NCBI RefSeq assembly: GCF_002158995.1
Contig: NZ_LOHF01000003.1
Span: 293,421-357,420, forward strand
Length of the DNA: 64,000 bases
Reading direction: 5' to 3'
Origin: Pseudomonas caspiana
GTDB lineage: Bacteria; Pseudomonadota; Gammaproteobacteria; Pseudomonadales; Pseudomonadaceae
Shown: piece after piece, positions 17,999 to 26,171 of the stretch
Numbering within the stretch: position 1 is the first letter of the stretch
How the letters are laid out: every line of letters begins with the position of its first letter
The notes under the pieces: generated by a model
Database searches by the model: none
What the model was told of the DNA's origin: nothing
Seen by the model: the letters and a program-made list of their open reading frames with translations, nothing else
Position numbers and translations under genes: made by a program

Positions 17999-18895
17999 AT
18001 GTCCGCGATTCTCGAACAGCAGACCCAAGTCGATACTCATCAGCAACCTCCGCTGCAGATTGTCAGATCCCTGAAAGTCACTCGCCTGGAACCCACCATC
18101 GGCGCGGAAATTGCCGGAGTCGACCTGACCCGGCCGCTCACCGCAGCACAACGCGACGAGATCCGCGCATTGTTGCTGGAGCACAAAGTGATTTTCTTCC
18201 GCGACCAGAACATCAACACCGAGCAACAGATCGCCTTCGCCAAGGCCTTCGGCGAACTGTACGAACACCCCACCACGCAAAAGAACGACACCAGCAAACC
18301 CTATGCGCACTTGATTCAGGCCCAGGATGCACGTGAGTTGTACGGCCCCAAAACCACCGGGCGTTGGCACACCGACACCAGTTGGCTATTGAAGCCCACT
18401 TTCGGCGCGATCCTGAGGGCCGTGGACCTGCCGGAAGTTGGCGGCGATACCGTCTGGGCCGACGCTGGTGCGGTGTATAGGGCGCTGCCGGATCAACTGC
18501 GCGAAGAAATCGACACGCTGTTTGTAGTCCATGACTTCAAAAAATCCCTGGATGCGGTGGGCTACGACTACCCGATCCTGGCCCATCCACTGGTGCGCAC
18601 ACACCCGGAAACCGGCGAAGACAGCCTGTTCATCAACTTCTCGCAAAACCCGTCGGTGATCGGCTGGGAGCCGGAGCGCAGCAAGCGGCTGATCGAGCGC
18701 CTGCTTCAGGAATTCAACAAGCCGGAACACCACGTTCGCTTCAAATGGCGCGAGCACTCCATCGCCTTCTGGGACAACCGCTCCACCCTGCACTACCCGG
18801 TCTACAACTACGGCGACTATCCGCGACGCATGGAGCGTGTGCTGATCGCCGACGACGATATTCCGCATCGGGTGCGGCGTCCGGCTGACGCCTGA
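17999..18895 (+). CDS. TauD/TfdA-family Fe(II)/2OG dioxygenase with altered substrate pocket
   Basis: 298 aa. Iron ligands H124, D126, H265 and the 2OG/sulfonate arginines R276 and R280 align with TauD (E. coli H99, D101, H255, R266, R270). The taurine-pocket Tyr73 and Asn95 correspond to T93 and T120 here, so it probably acts on another sulfonate or an alkyl sulfate. AGAGGTG at 17983-17989 serves as the RBS for ATG 17999; the GTG inside it (17987) is an unlikely start. It is divergent from the class II aldolase. Confidence 0.88.
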   Translation: MSAILEQQTQVDTHQQPPLQIVRSLKVTRLEPTIGAEIAGVDLTRPLTAAQRDEIRALLLEHKVIFFRDQNINTEQQIAFAKAFGELYEHPTTQKNDTSKPYAHLIQAQDARELYGPKTTGRWHTDTSWLLKPTFGAILRAVDLPEVGGDTVWADAGAVYRALPDQLREEIDTLFVVHDFKKSLDAVGYDYPILAHPLVRTHPETGEDSLFINFSQNPSVIGWEPERSKRLIERLLQEFNKPEHHVRFKWREHSIAFWDNRSTLHYPVYNYGDYPRRMERVLIADDDIPHRVRRPADA

Positions 18896-18922
18896 ACCAG
18901 ACATTCTAGCCAAGTGACTACC

Positions 18923-19010
18923 TGTGGGAGCGCGGCTTGCCGGCGATAAGGCTGGACGCGATTCACTTCAGACCGCGGTGAACTTATCGCTGGCAAGCCA
19001 TGCTCCCACA
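18923..19010. repeat. REPIN, gggagcgcggcttgccggcgat family
   Basis: The left arm tgtgggagcgcggcttgccg and the right arm ctggcaagccatgctcccac fold into a long imperfect hairpin after the dioxygenase gene; it may stabilise the mRNA 3' end. Confidence 0.75.
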
Positions 19011-19112
19011 GAAGTGAGCGCAAGAAACACCTGCATGCCCCAAGTAAGCCGCTGTCATGCATAAAAGCAAACCCCTTCCTCGGTAGAAAAACTCACATCA
19101 GGAGCATCAACC

Positions 19113-19799
19113 ATGAGTGAATCATTAAACCAACTGTTGGCAGACCTGCATGCCGAACGCCTGACTACCTGGGCGCCGGAAGCCTTGCAGGTCAATATCA
19201 ATCAGCGCCAGACCCTGGTGGATGCCGCGCAACATGCACGCTTTGTACAGAGCGGCGATCCAATCCCGGATTTCCAGTTGCTCAACGTCGAAGGCGGCAC
19301 GCTGACGCGTGAAAAACTCACGGCTTACGGCCCCGCAGTGCTGATTTTCTTCCGTTTTGCGGGCTGCCCGGCGTGCAACATTGCCCTGCCTTACTACCAA
19401 CGCCAGCTGTTCCCCAAGTTGCAGGCACTGGGTGTGCCGCTGGTGGCGGTCAGTCCGCAAGTACCGGAGCGGCTGATCGAGATCAAACAGCGTCATGACT
19501 TGCGGTTTCAGGTTGCGACCGACAAGGACAACACTCTGGCGCGGCAGTTGGGCATTCTCTACAGCTTCGACGAAGCGTCGCGCAAGGCGGCACTAAGCAA
19601 AGGTGGCGGCGGTATCGGTGAAGTCACCGGCACCGGCACCTGGGAATTGCCGCAACCGGCAGTGGTAGTGATCGGTCAGCACGGCGAAGTGATCTTTGCT
19701 GAAGTCAGCCCGGACTGGCTGGTGCGGACCGAGGCGCAGGTGATTGTGCAAGTGGTCAGCGAAGCGCTGGGTGAGCGCGCGGTGCAGATCGCGGTTTGA
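19113..19799 (+). CDS. Peroxiredoxin-like (AhpC/TSA, thioredoxin-fold) protein
   Basis: 228 aa. The redox motif G-C85-P-A-C88 follows the beta strand AVLIFFRFA, and GDPIPDFQLLNVEGG is the peroxiredoxin N-terminal element. The CxxC arrangement is thioredoxin/atypical peroxiredoxin-like rather than the single peroxidatic Cys of AhpC. RBS GGAG precedes ATG 19113. Its role may be detoxifying peroxide or sulfite-derived oxidants made by the neighbouring oxygenases (inference). Confidence 0.85.
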   Translation: MSESLNQLLADLHAERLTTWAPEALQVNINQRQTLVDAAQHARFVQSGDPIPDFQLLNVEGGTLTREKLTAYGPAVLIFFRFAGCPACNIALPYYQRQLFPKLQALGVPLVAVSPQVPERLIEIKQRHDLRFQVATDKDNTLARQLGILYSFDEASRKAALSKGGGGIGEVTGTGTWELPQPAVVVIGQHGEVIFAEVSPDWLVRTEAQVIVQVVSEALGERAVQIAV

Positions 19800-19833
19800 A
19801 ATGGAATGCGATTCTGTTTGTAGAAAACGCTGT

Positions 19834-19929
19834 CCCTGTAGGAGCTCGCCGAGGTTACGAGGCCAGCGATAACGGTTCGTCTGACACTCCGTCATCGCTG
19901 GCCTCGTAACCTCGGTGAGCTCCTCCAGG
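19834..19929. repeat. REPIN, ggttacgaggccagcgat family
   Basis: The left arm cctgtaggagctcgccgagg and the right arm cctcggtgagctcctccagg, with gttacgaggccagcgat and its complement inside, make a nearly perfect 96-bp palindrome between convergent genes. It is a distinct REP family. Confidence 0.8.
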
Positions 19930-19942
19930 GACTGTGCTCGCC

Positions 19943-20893
19943 TCAATACCCGCGCTTGAAGTCCACCAGCTCAGCGAGCGGCTCGCCCTTGTGGAAGCGC
20001 AGCAGGTTGCTCACGAACTGGTCGACGACATTGCCCCACAGGTCGCCGGTAGCCGGAGAAACGTGTGGCGACAGGCGGATTTTCGGGTGGCTGTAGAACG
20101 GATGGTCGGCGGGCGATGGCTCTTTCTGGGCGACATCCAGCGTTGCACGGCTCAACTGCCCTGCATCCAGCGCTGCAACCAGTGCGTCCTCATCCACCAG
20201 ACTACCCCGCGCGATATTGATCAAGTGCAAACCCGGCTTGGCGTGACTCAGCAGCTCTGCGTTGACCAGATGCCGCGTCTCCTCCGTCGCCGGGGCCGCG
20301 ACGACCACATGGTCAGACTCCGCAAACAGCGCCTGCACGTTCTTCGCCCGCTCAACCCCCGGCACGTAAAACGGCTTGCCGGAATGGTTAGTGGCGATCA
20401 CCCTCACGCCCAGTGCTTGCGCGCGAATCGCCAAGGCACTGCCTATCGCTCCAAACCCTACGATTCCCAACACGCTGCCACTGACCAGTTGCAAGGAATG
20501 CCGCTGCCACTGCGCAGCTTCGGATATCCAGACCTCGGGAAAACGCTTGGCGCTGGCAAGAATCGCCGCCAATGCAAACTCCGCCACAGCTACCGCAGAC
20601 GTGCCACGGGCTGACGTGACCTGCGGCACTTCAAACAACCACTCCGGGTAAGTATCGATGCCGGAAGAAGACAGGTAAATCCATTGCAGGTTGAACGGCC
20701 AGCCTTCTGGACGTGGCGGTTTCTCACCGCTGCCCGCGCGGAACACCGGTCGCGCCAGCAAAATAGTCGCCTCGGCAGGAATCGAGCTCGGCGTACCGGT
20801 GCCAACCTGCACAAATGTGTACTCAGGCAAACGCTGGCGCAGCAGCTCGTTGACCTCTTCGTCATGCTGTGTGGCGATTACAATCTGTGTCAT
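19943..20893 (-). CDS. D-2-hydroxyacid dehydrogenase (NAD-dependent)
   Basis: 316 aa. Rossmann motif VLGIVGFGAIGSALAIRAQAL, catalytic Arg in NIARGSLVDEDAL, the Glu region TLDVAQKEPSPADHPFY and the catalytic His in RLSPHVSPATGDLW. Interconverts a 2-keto acid and a D-2-hydroxyacid. ATG 20893 is chosen because GAGG lies upstream and MTQIVIATQHDEEVNELLRQ is a family-like N terminus; an upstream extension to 21010 is not supported. Placement suggests it acts on a product or precursor of the organosulfur route. Confidence 0.88.
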   Translation of the reverse strand: MTQIVIATQHDEEVNELLRQRLPEYTFVQVGTGTPSSIPAEATILLARPVFRAGSGEKPPRPEGWPFNLQWIYLSSSGIDTYPEWLFEVPQVTSARGTSAVAVAEFALAAILASAKRFPEVWISEAAQWQRHSLQLVSGSVLGIVGFGAIGSALAIRAQALGVRVIATNHSGKPFYVPGVERAKNVQALFAESDHVVVAAPATEETRHLVNAELLSHAKPGLHLINIARGSLVDEDALVAALDAGQLSRATLDVAQKEPSPADHPFYSHPKIRLSPHVSPATGDLWGNVVDQFVSNLLRFHKGEPLAELVDFKRGY

Positions 20894-21103
20894 GAAAACC
20901 TCGTGGCTAGAACGCGGGACGGCACGCAAGGCAACCCGTTCATGGTCGACGGCCATGAGGCCGGATTGAGCATGAACATAAGCGTTGAATACAGGCCTGT
21001 GAAATGCCAATGCGATCTAACCTAATATTATTTTTTGTTATCACTTTATTTTTTTACATCAGCACATGGCATGAATACGCATCTTCCGAGATGAGCCCGG
21101 TCC

Positions 21104-21190
21104 TGTAGGAGTGAGCTTGCTCGCGATCCTGTGCGTCAGCGAAAATGTGTTGCCTGACCCGATGCAATCGCGGGCAAGCGCGCTCCTACA
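21104..21190. repeat. REPIN within a 382-bp gene-free gap
   Basis: The left arm tgtaggagtgagcttgctcg and the right arm gggcaagcgcgctcctaca pair imperfectly. The gap 20894-21275 also contains an AT-rich stretch at 21018-21060, probably the dehydrogenase promoter, and a degenerate REP end at about 21235-21253. No gene is seen. Confidence 0.7.
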
Positions 21191-21275
21191 GCTGAAAACC
21201 ATCCCATGCCGGATAGTTATTTCATATCTGATGAGAGCTCGCGGACTCCTACAGAATCGGACTCAGCCTTGAAGG

Positions 21276-22583
21276 CTACCCGTGCCGATTAGCCGGAACG
21301 GGCAAGCCAAGGTGTTCGCGCAACGTCGTGCCGGTGTAATCCTCGCGGAACAACTTGTGCTTGCGCAGGATGGGCAGCACGCCATCGATGAAGTGATTCA
21401 GGCCTTCCGGGAAGTAAGCTGGCATCAGGTTGAAACCGTCAGCGGCCTCCCCCTCAAACCAGGCGATCAATTCGTCGGCCACGGTTTGTGGCGTACCGAT
21501 GACAATTTTGTGGCCTCGGGCACCCGCTGCCAGGTTGCAGATCTGCCTCAGGGTCAGGCCATCCCGATGGGACAGGTCCAGCAGTAACTGAGCACGGCTT
21601 TTCATGTTTTGCGGCAGTGGCAAGTCAGGCAGCGGCTGATCCAGATCGAACCCGGACAAATCGTGGCCAAGACGGTCGGCGACCATCAATAACGCGGCTT
21701 CCTGATCGTTCCAGCTTTGCAGTTGATCAAAGCGCGCCTGCGCCTCGGCGGCTGTTGCGCCAAGGATCGGCATAACGCCCGGCATTACCAGACAATGTTC
21801 CGGTTTGCGGCCCTGAGCGACGACCTGGCCTTTGAGGTCACGATAAAATTCCTGAGCCTCGGCCAGGCCCTGCTGAGCGGTGAACACCACTTCGCCGATT
21901 CGCGCGGCCAATGCCATGCCCGGCCCCGACGATCCGGCCTGGATCAATACCGGATGACCTTGCGGCCCACGGGTGACGTTCAACGGTCCGGCGATAGAAA
22001 AAAACTCGCCTTTATGATCCAGCCCATGCAGCTTGGCCGGGTCGAGAAAGACGCCGGAATCCGGGTCTTGTACATAGGCATCATCTTCCCAGCTGTCCCA
22101 CAGACCACGCACCACATCAACGAACTCTTCGGCGACCGCGTAGCGCTGGGCATGGTCAGGATGGGTAGCGCGGGTGAAGTTGGCGGCGCTGTCATAACCG
22201 GTGGTCACCACATTCCAGGCCGCCCGCCCCGCGGACAGATGATCCAGCGTGGCGAACTGTCGGGCGATGGTGTACGGCTCGCTATAGGTAGTAGATGCCG
22301 TCGCGGCCAAGCCGATTTTTTCGGTGATGGACGCCAGTGCGCCGAGCAGTGCTACCGGCTCAAGGCGAACGATCATCGATGGATGTTCCTTGCCATTGGT
22401 GACCAGTTTGTCGCCGAAGAACACCATGTCGAATTTGGCCTGTTCGGCAGCCAGGGTCAGTTGGCGGATCAGCGGGAAGTTCTCGCTACCTGCCTGGGCG
22501 CCAGGGTAACGCCAGCCTGCGGAATGATGACCTGCGGCCTGAATGAACAGGCCCAGGCGCATGTGTCGATCAAGCTTGCTCAT
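21276..22583 (-). CDS. FMNH2-dependent monooxygenase, NtaA/SnaA/DszA subfamily
   Basis: Two-component LLM monooxygenase, 436 aa. The subfamily signature is present: TASTTYSEPYTIARQFATLD and LSAGRAAWNVVTTGYDSAANF, plus HPVLIQAGSSGPGMALAARI. Relatives oxidise nitrilotriacetate, dibenzothiophene sulfone or dimethyl sulfide, so a C-S or C-N cleavage reaction is likely. ATG 22583 (MSKLDRHMRLGLFIQ) is preferred over TTG 22613. No flavin reductase is adjacent. It ends the organosulfur block. Confidence 0.9.
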   Translation of the reverse strand: MSKLDRHMRLGLFIQAAGHHSAGWRYPGAQAGSENFPLIRQLTLAAEQAKFDMVFFGDKLVTNGKEHPSMIVRLEPVALLGALASITEKIGLAATASTTYSEPYTIARQFATLDHLSAGRAAWNVVTTGYDSAANFTRATHPDHAQRYAVAEEFVDVVRGLWDSWEDDAYVQDPDSGVFLDPAKLHGLDHKGEFFSIAGPLNVTRGPQGHPVLIQAGSSGPGMALAARIGEVVFTAQQGLAEAQEFYRDLKGQVVAQGRKPEHCLVMPGVMPILGATAAEAQARFDQLQSWNDQEAALLMVADRLGHDLSGFDLDQPLPDLPLPQNMKSRAQLLLDLSHRDGLTLRQICNLAAGARGHKIVIGTPQTVADELIAWFEGEAADGFNLMPAYFPEGLNHFIDGVLPILRKHKLFREDYTGTTLREHLGLPVPANRHG

Positions 22584-23008
22584 GGGTCGACTCGATAACG
22601 GAATGAACGGCAACCTTCATGTGTCGGGTTGGCACTCGATGGGTCCTGGTGAAGTAATGGATAAAAAATCGGGATATGGAAACGGTTGTAACCATAGAAC
22701 GAATTGATATAAATAAATAATATATCTAACTATTTTCATAATAAAAATAAATGATCCTGGCTGTCCATGTTTTGTTGCCCACGGGCCGCCATCAGCTTCT
22801 ACCGCCGCATTACAATGCGACGTCCTCCCGGCTAAAACTGGTCCTACGGGATAACGCAGTCTCTGTGGGGACGTGTTCGCGAGAGGCCACTGTTCTGAAA
22901 AATCAGTGGCCGACACAACGCATCACCAACACGTTGGCTCCCACCGGGTAAAGTCTGTCTGGAGCAAGACAGAATCTGTAGGTACTCGTACGCTCCGGCA
23001 TAAATGCA
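22584..23008. other. Gene-free gap with AT-rich promoter and degenerate REP remnants
   Basis: 425 bp between the NtaA-type monooxygenase start and the DadA-like stop. 22660-22755 is strikingly AT-rich and is the likely promoter of the leftward monooxygenase. 22820-22880 carries fragments of the accggcttta and gtgggg REP families (cccggctaaaactggtccta). Open frames here have no family features and are not called. Confidence 0.5.
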
Positions 23009-24256
23009 TCAACCCAACCGAAACGGCGCTGAATCAATCGGCGACGGCTGGCCCAGCATTTGCGCGGCGAGGAGTCTGGCGCTGCCCAGTGCCAGGGTGA
23101 AGCCCAGAGCCCCTTGCCCGACGTTCAACCACAGGTTGCTGAAACGTCCTGCCCGATCAATGATCGGTTTGCTGTGCGGGGTGCTAGGGCGCAGACCGGC
23201 CCAGGTCCGGGCTTGAGCAAGATCCAGCTGCGGGAAGGTTTCGGCGACCTGCTGCTTGAGCAACGCAATCCGGGCCGGGTCGACTTCGGCGCGATCCACG
23301 CCCATGTCTACCATCGCCGCGATACGCAGACGCTCACCCAGCGGTGCATAGACCACTTTGCGTGAGGCATCGGTCACGCTCAGGCTCGGCGCTTCGCTGC
23401 CCGCCGCCATGGGCACGCTCAGGCTGTAGCCGCGCAAACCATACAGCGGGAGTTTTACACCCAATGGACGCAGCAACGGCACGCTGAACATCCCCGCGGC
23501 GACCACTACCGAATCGGCTTCCAGGTCCCCCTTATCGGTGCGCACCGCCACAACCCGATGCCCCTCATGCACCAGTTCGCGCACCTGGGTTCCCAGTGCC
23601 AGAGTTACGTTGGGCATTTGCTCCAGTAAACCGCGCAGGCCCATGCAAAACCCCGCGCAGTCGGCCGTCGCTTCACCGGGGGTGTAGATGCCTCCGGCGA
23701 GCTCATGGCCGATACCACGCAAAGTAGGTTCCAGCGCGACGCACGCCGCACCGTCGAGGATTTTTTGATCAGCGCCCAACGAGCGCTGCCAGTCAACCAT
23801 GGGTTCAGCGCCCACCAAGGCCTTGGCATCGCGATAGATCACCAGTTTGCCGCTGCGCAACAGGTCGAATTGAAACGCGTGCTGGCTCAACAGCTCATCC
23901 AGCGAATCGCGGCTCAGGTACGAGAGGCTGAGCATGTCACCAATGGTCCGGCGTACCGCCGAGGTCGTGCAACTGGCGAGAAATTCCGTACACCAGCGCC
24001 ATTGCGCGGGATCAAGACGCGGACGGAAGCGCAAGGGCGAGTCGGCACGCAGCAGCCATTGCGGCAACTTGCTGATCACCGAAGGATCAGCCAAGGGCGC
24101 GACATAGCTGTAGCTGAGCTGCCCGCCATTGGCGAAACTGGTTTCCTGAGCGACCTCCTGATGGCGGTCCACCAGGGTCACCTGAACTCCTTGGCTAGCC
24201 AGATACCAGGCGCTGGTCAGCCCGACGACACCGGCACCTATCACGATTACCTGCAC
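23009..24256 (-). CDS. D-amino-acid dehydrogenase-like FAD oxidoreductase (DadA family)
   Basis: Deaminates D-amino acids to 2-keto acids, passing electrons to the membrane. 415 aa (DadA about 432). The N-terminal FAD motif VIVIGAGVVGLTSAWYLASQ, the ASFANGGQLSYSYVAPLADP stretch typical of DadA, and the C-terminal AGLRPSTPHSKPIIDRAGRF are present. GTG 24256 is the start: AAAGGAGA lies about 6 nt upstream and the Rossmann strand begins immediately. It is divergent from ridA, which removes the imine intermediate such enzymes release. Confidence 0.9.
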   Translation of the reverse strand: MQVIVIGAGVVGLTSAWYLASQGVQVTLVDRHQEVAQETSFANGGQLSYSYVAPLADPSVISKLPQWLLRADSPLRFRPRLDPAQWRWCTEFLASCTTSAVRRTIGDMLSLSYLSRDSLDELLSQHAFQFDLLRSGKLVIYRDAKALVGAEPMVDWQRSLGADQKILDGAACVALEPTLRGIGHELAGGIYTPGEATADCAGFCMGLRGLLEQMPNVTLALGTQVRELVHEGHRVVAVRTDKGDLEADSVVVAAGMFSVPLLRPLGVKLPLYGLRGYSLSVPMAAGSEAPSLSVTDASRKVVYAPLGERLRIAAMVDMGVDRAEVDPARIALLKQQVAETFPQLDLAQARTWAGLRPSTPHSKPIIDRAGRFSNLWLNVGQGALGFTLALGSARLLAAQMLGQPSPIDSAPFRLG

Positions 24257-24372
24257 GCTATCTCTCCTTTGGTTGATTAGCACGGGGTTATGGTTGACCG
24301 TCAAATCGGTACTGGCGCTGAAGGTTGGAGTTGGCTAGTTTCCCTGATTCACTTATCCCGCCAGGAGTCGCC

Positions 24373-24726
24373 ATGAGCATCCAGAGAATTTCCGTCACCC
24401 CACGCCTTGCAGGCGCCGTTGTCCACAATGGCCTGGCCTGGTTGTCCGGCCAGGTGCCAGACGACCGCAGCCAGGATTGCGCCGGACAGACTCGCCAGGT
24501 GCTGGCCAAGATCGACGCCCTGCTCGCCCAGGCTGGCAGCGACAAATCAAAACTGCTCAGCGCGCAGATCTGGCTCAAGGACATCGACGCTGATTTCGCC
24601 GCCATGAACGAAGTCTGGAGCGAATGGCTGCCTGAAGGCGCAGCACCGGCCCGCGCCACCATCAAAGCCGACCTGGCCTCGCCGGATGTACGAGTGGAAA
24701 TCATGCTGACGGCTGCCATCAGCTAA
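24373..24726 (+). CDS. RidA-family enamine/imine deaminase
   Basis: 117 aa. Hydrolyses reactive 2-aminoacrylate/imine intermediates to keto acids and ammonia. The substrate-binding Arg94 lies in APARATIKADLASPDVRVEI, and LAWLSGQVP is the usual N-terminal strand. AGGAG (24363-24367) fixes ATG 24373. It is the only rightward gene in the D-amino-acid block; its last 4 bases overlap the stop of the convergent deacylase gene. Confidence 0.9.
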   Translation: MSIQRISVTPRLAGAVVHNGLAWLSGQVPDDRSQDCAGQTRQVLAKIDALLAQAGSDKSKLLSAQIWLKDIDADFAAMNEVWSEWLPEGAAPARATIKADLASPDVRVEIMLTAAIS

Positions 24727-26171
24727 CCACGCGCAGCGGCAGGCTGGCGTTTCAACAAACGTCCCTGCCGCCGAGTAACCTGGCCGCCTTCATAGCTCGG
24801 CACGCCATTGACCACTACCAGATCAATCCCCGGCGCCTGACGACACGGGTCACTGTAAGTCGCAACATCCTCGATGCGCTGCATGTCTACCAGCACCAGA
24901 TCGGCAAAACCGCCTTCGCGCAGTTCACCACGATCCTGCAAGCGAAAGCGTTTCGCGGACAGCCCGGTCATCTTGCGTACCGCTTCGGCCAGATCAAACA
25001 GCTTCAGATCCCGGCAATAATGCGCCAGCACCCGTGGAAAAGTGCCCCACAGGCGCGGATGCGGATTGGGGTCATTGGGCAAACCGTCGGAACCAATCAT
25101 CGACAACGGGTGCGCGAGAATCTGGCGTACGTCGTCTTCGCTCATCATGTGGTAGATCGCCCCGGCCGGACGCAAGCGCTCGGTGGCTTCCAGCTGCGAC
25201 ACATCCCACTGCGCGGCAATGTCTTTAAGTGTCTGTCTGGCCATCTCCGGATGCGGGTCGGACCAAGTGATGTAAATCTCCATTTTGCCGTCCACCCGCC
25301 ACGCATCCAGGGTGGTGGAACTGGCTGCATAGGGATAGCAATCACAGTTACAGGGTTGTCCGGCGGCGGCTTGTTCCAGCGCGGCCAGGGCCAGCGGTGC
25401 GCGGCCCCAGTTACCGGCCCCGGCGCATTTCAGGTGCGAGATCACCAGATCGGCACCGGCCTTGCGTGCGGTACTGAACGACTCCTCCAGAGAGTCCAGC
25501 AAACCTGCGTGCTCGTCGCGCATGTGGGTGGTGTACAACGCACCTTCGGCACCGACAATATCCACTAGCGCCTGCACCTCACTGCCCGGTGCCTGCTTCG
25601 CGTTGGTGTAAGCCAGCCCGGAGCTGAGGCCGATGGCCCCGGCGTCAAGCGCACCCTGCAAGGCGCTGCACATGTGTTGCAGCTCATCCCGATTGGCCGG
25701 GCGATCAAAACCGGGCATGACATTGCTGCGCAACGCGGTGTGGCCCACTAGTGCCGCGACGTTGACGGCAGGCCGGGCCTGTTCGACCGCAGCCACATAG
25801 GCCTGGAACGTCGGATAAATAAAAGCCTCACGACCGCCCAGCAGGTTCATCGGGTCTGGCGGCACGCCGGGCAGCGTGACCGGCGAGGCGCTGATACCGC
25901 AATTACCAACAATGACAGTGGTCACGCCCTGAGATATTTTGGCGAGCATGTCCGGCGTGCGAATCACATTGGTGTCGTCATGAGTGTGAACATCGATAAA
26001 GCCCGGCATCAGGCAACGTCCATTGCCGTCAATGACACGTTCTGCCGAGTGCCCGGCAAGATCACCGATAGCAATGATGCGATCAGCGCAGGTTGCAACA
26101 TCGGCCACGTAAGGCTCGGCACCGGTGCCATCGACGACGGTGACCTGCCGAAACAACAAATCAAAGGTCAT
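24723..26171 (-). CDS. N-acyl-D-amino-acid deacylase (D-aminoacylase, amidohydrolase superfamily)
   Basis: Zinc hydrolase that removes the acyl group from N-acyl-D-amino acids; 482 aa. Metal ligands H62 and H64 (FIDVHTHDD) and C91 (IVGNCGIS) sit where D-aminoacylases have His-x-His and the bridging Cys; further ligands in YTTHMRDEH, VISHLKCAG and MIGSDGLPNDPNPHPRLWG. ATG 26171 overlaps the ABC ATPase stop by 4 bp (ATGA), so it is translationally coupled to the peptide transporter. D-hydantoinase or related activity is less likely given the Cys ligand. Confidence 0.93.
   Translation of the reverse strand: MTFDLLFRQVTVVDGTGAEPYVADVATCADRIIAIGDLAGHSAERVIDGNGRCLMPGFIDVHTHDDTNVIRTPDMLAKISQGVTTVIVGNCGISASPVTLPGVPPDPMNLLGGREAFIYPTFQAYVAAVEQARPAVNVAALVGHTALRSNVMPGFDRPANRDELQHMCSALQGALDAGAIGLSSGLAYTNAKQAPGSEVQALVDIVGAEGALYTTHMRDEHAGLLDSLEESFSTARKAGADLVISHLKCAGAGNWGRAPLALAALEQAAAGQPCNCDCYPYAASSTTLDAWRVDGKMEIYITWSDPHPEMARQTLKDIAAQWDVSQLEATERLRPAGAIYHMMSEDDVRQILAHPLSMIGSDGLPNDPNPHPRLWGTFPRVLAHYCRDLKLFDLAEAVRKMTGLSAKRFRLQDRGELREGGFADLVLVDMQRIEDVATYSDPCRQAPGIDLVVVNGVPSYEGGQVTRRQGRLLKRQPAAARG

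Noticed and set aside
18830..18838. Apparent loss of the third iron-binding His in the second TauD-family protein (M-E-R where TauD has M-H-R)
   Set aside because: Counting residues shows the ligand equivalent to E. coli His255 is the His of the preceding L-H-Y (H265), which is present. The M-H-R His is not a ligand.
22617..22916. 99-residue leftward open frame
   Set aside because: Lies across AT-rich promoter and REP fragments; low-complexity hydrophobic end, no RBS.
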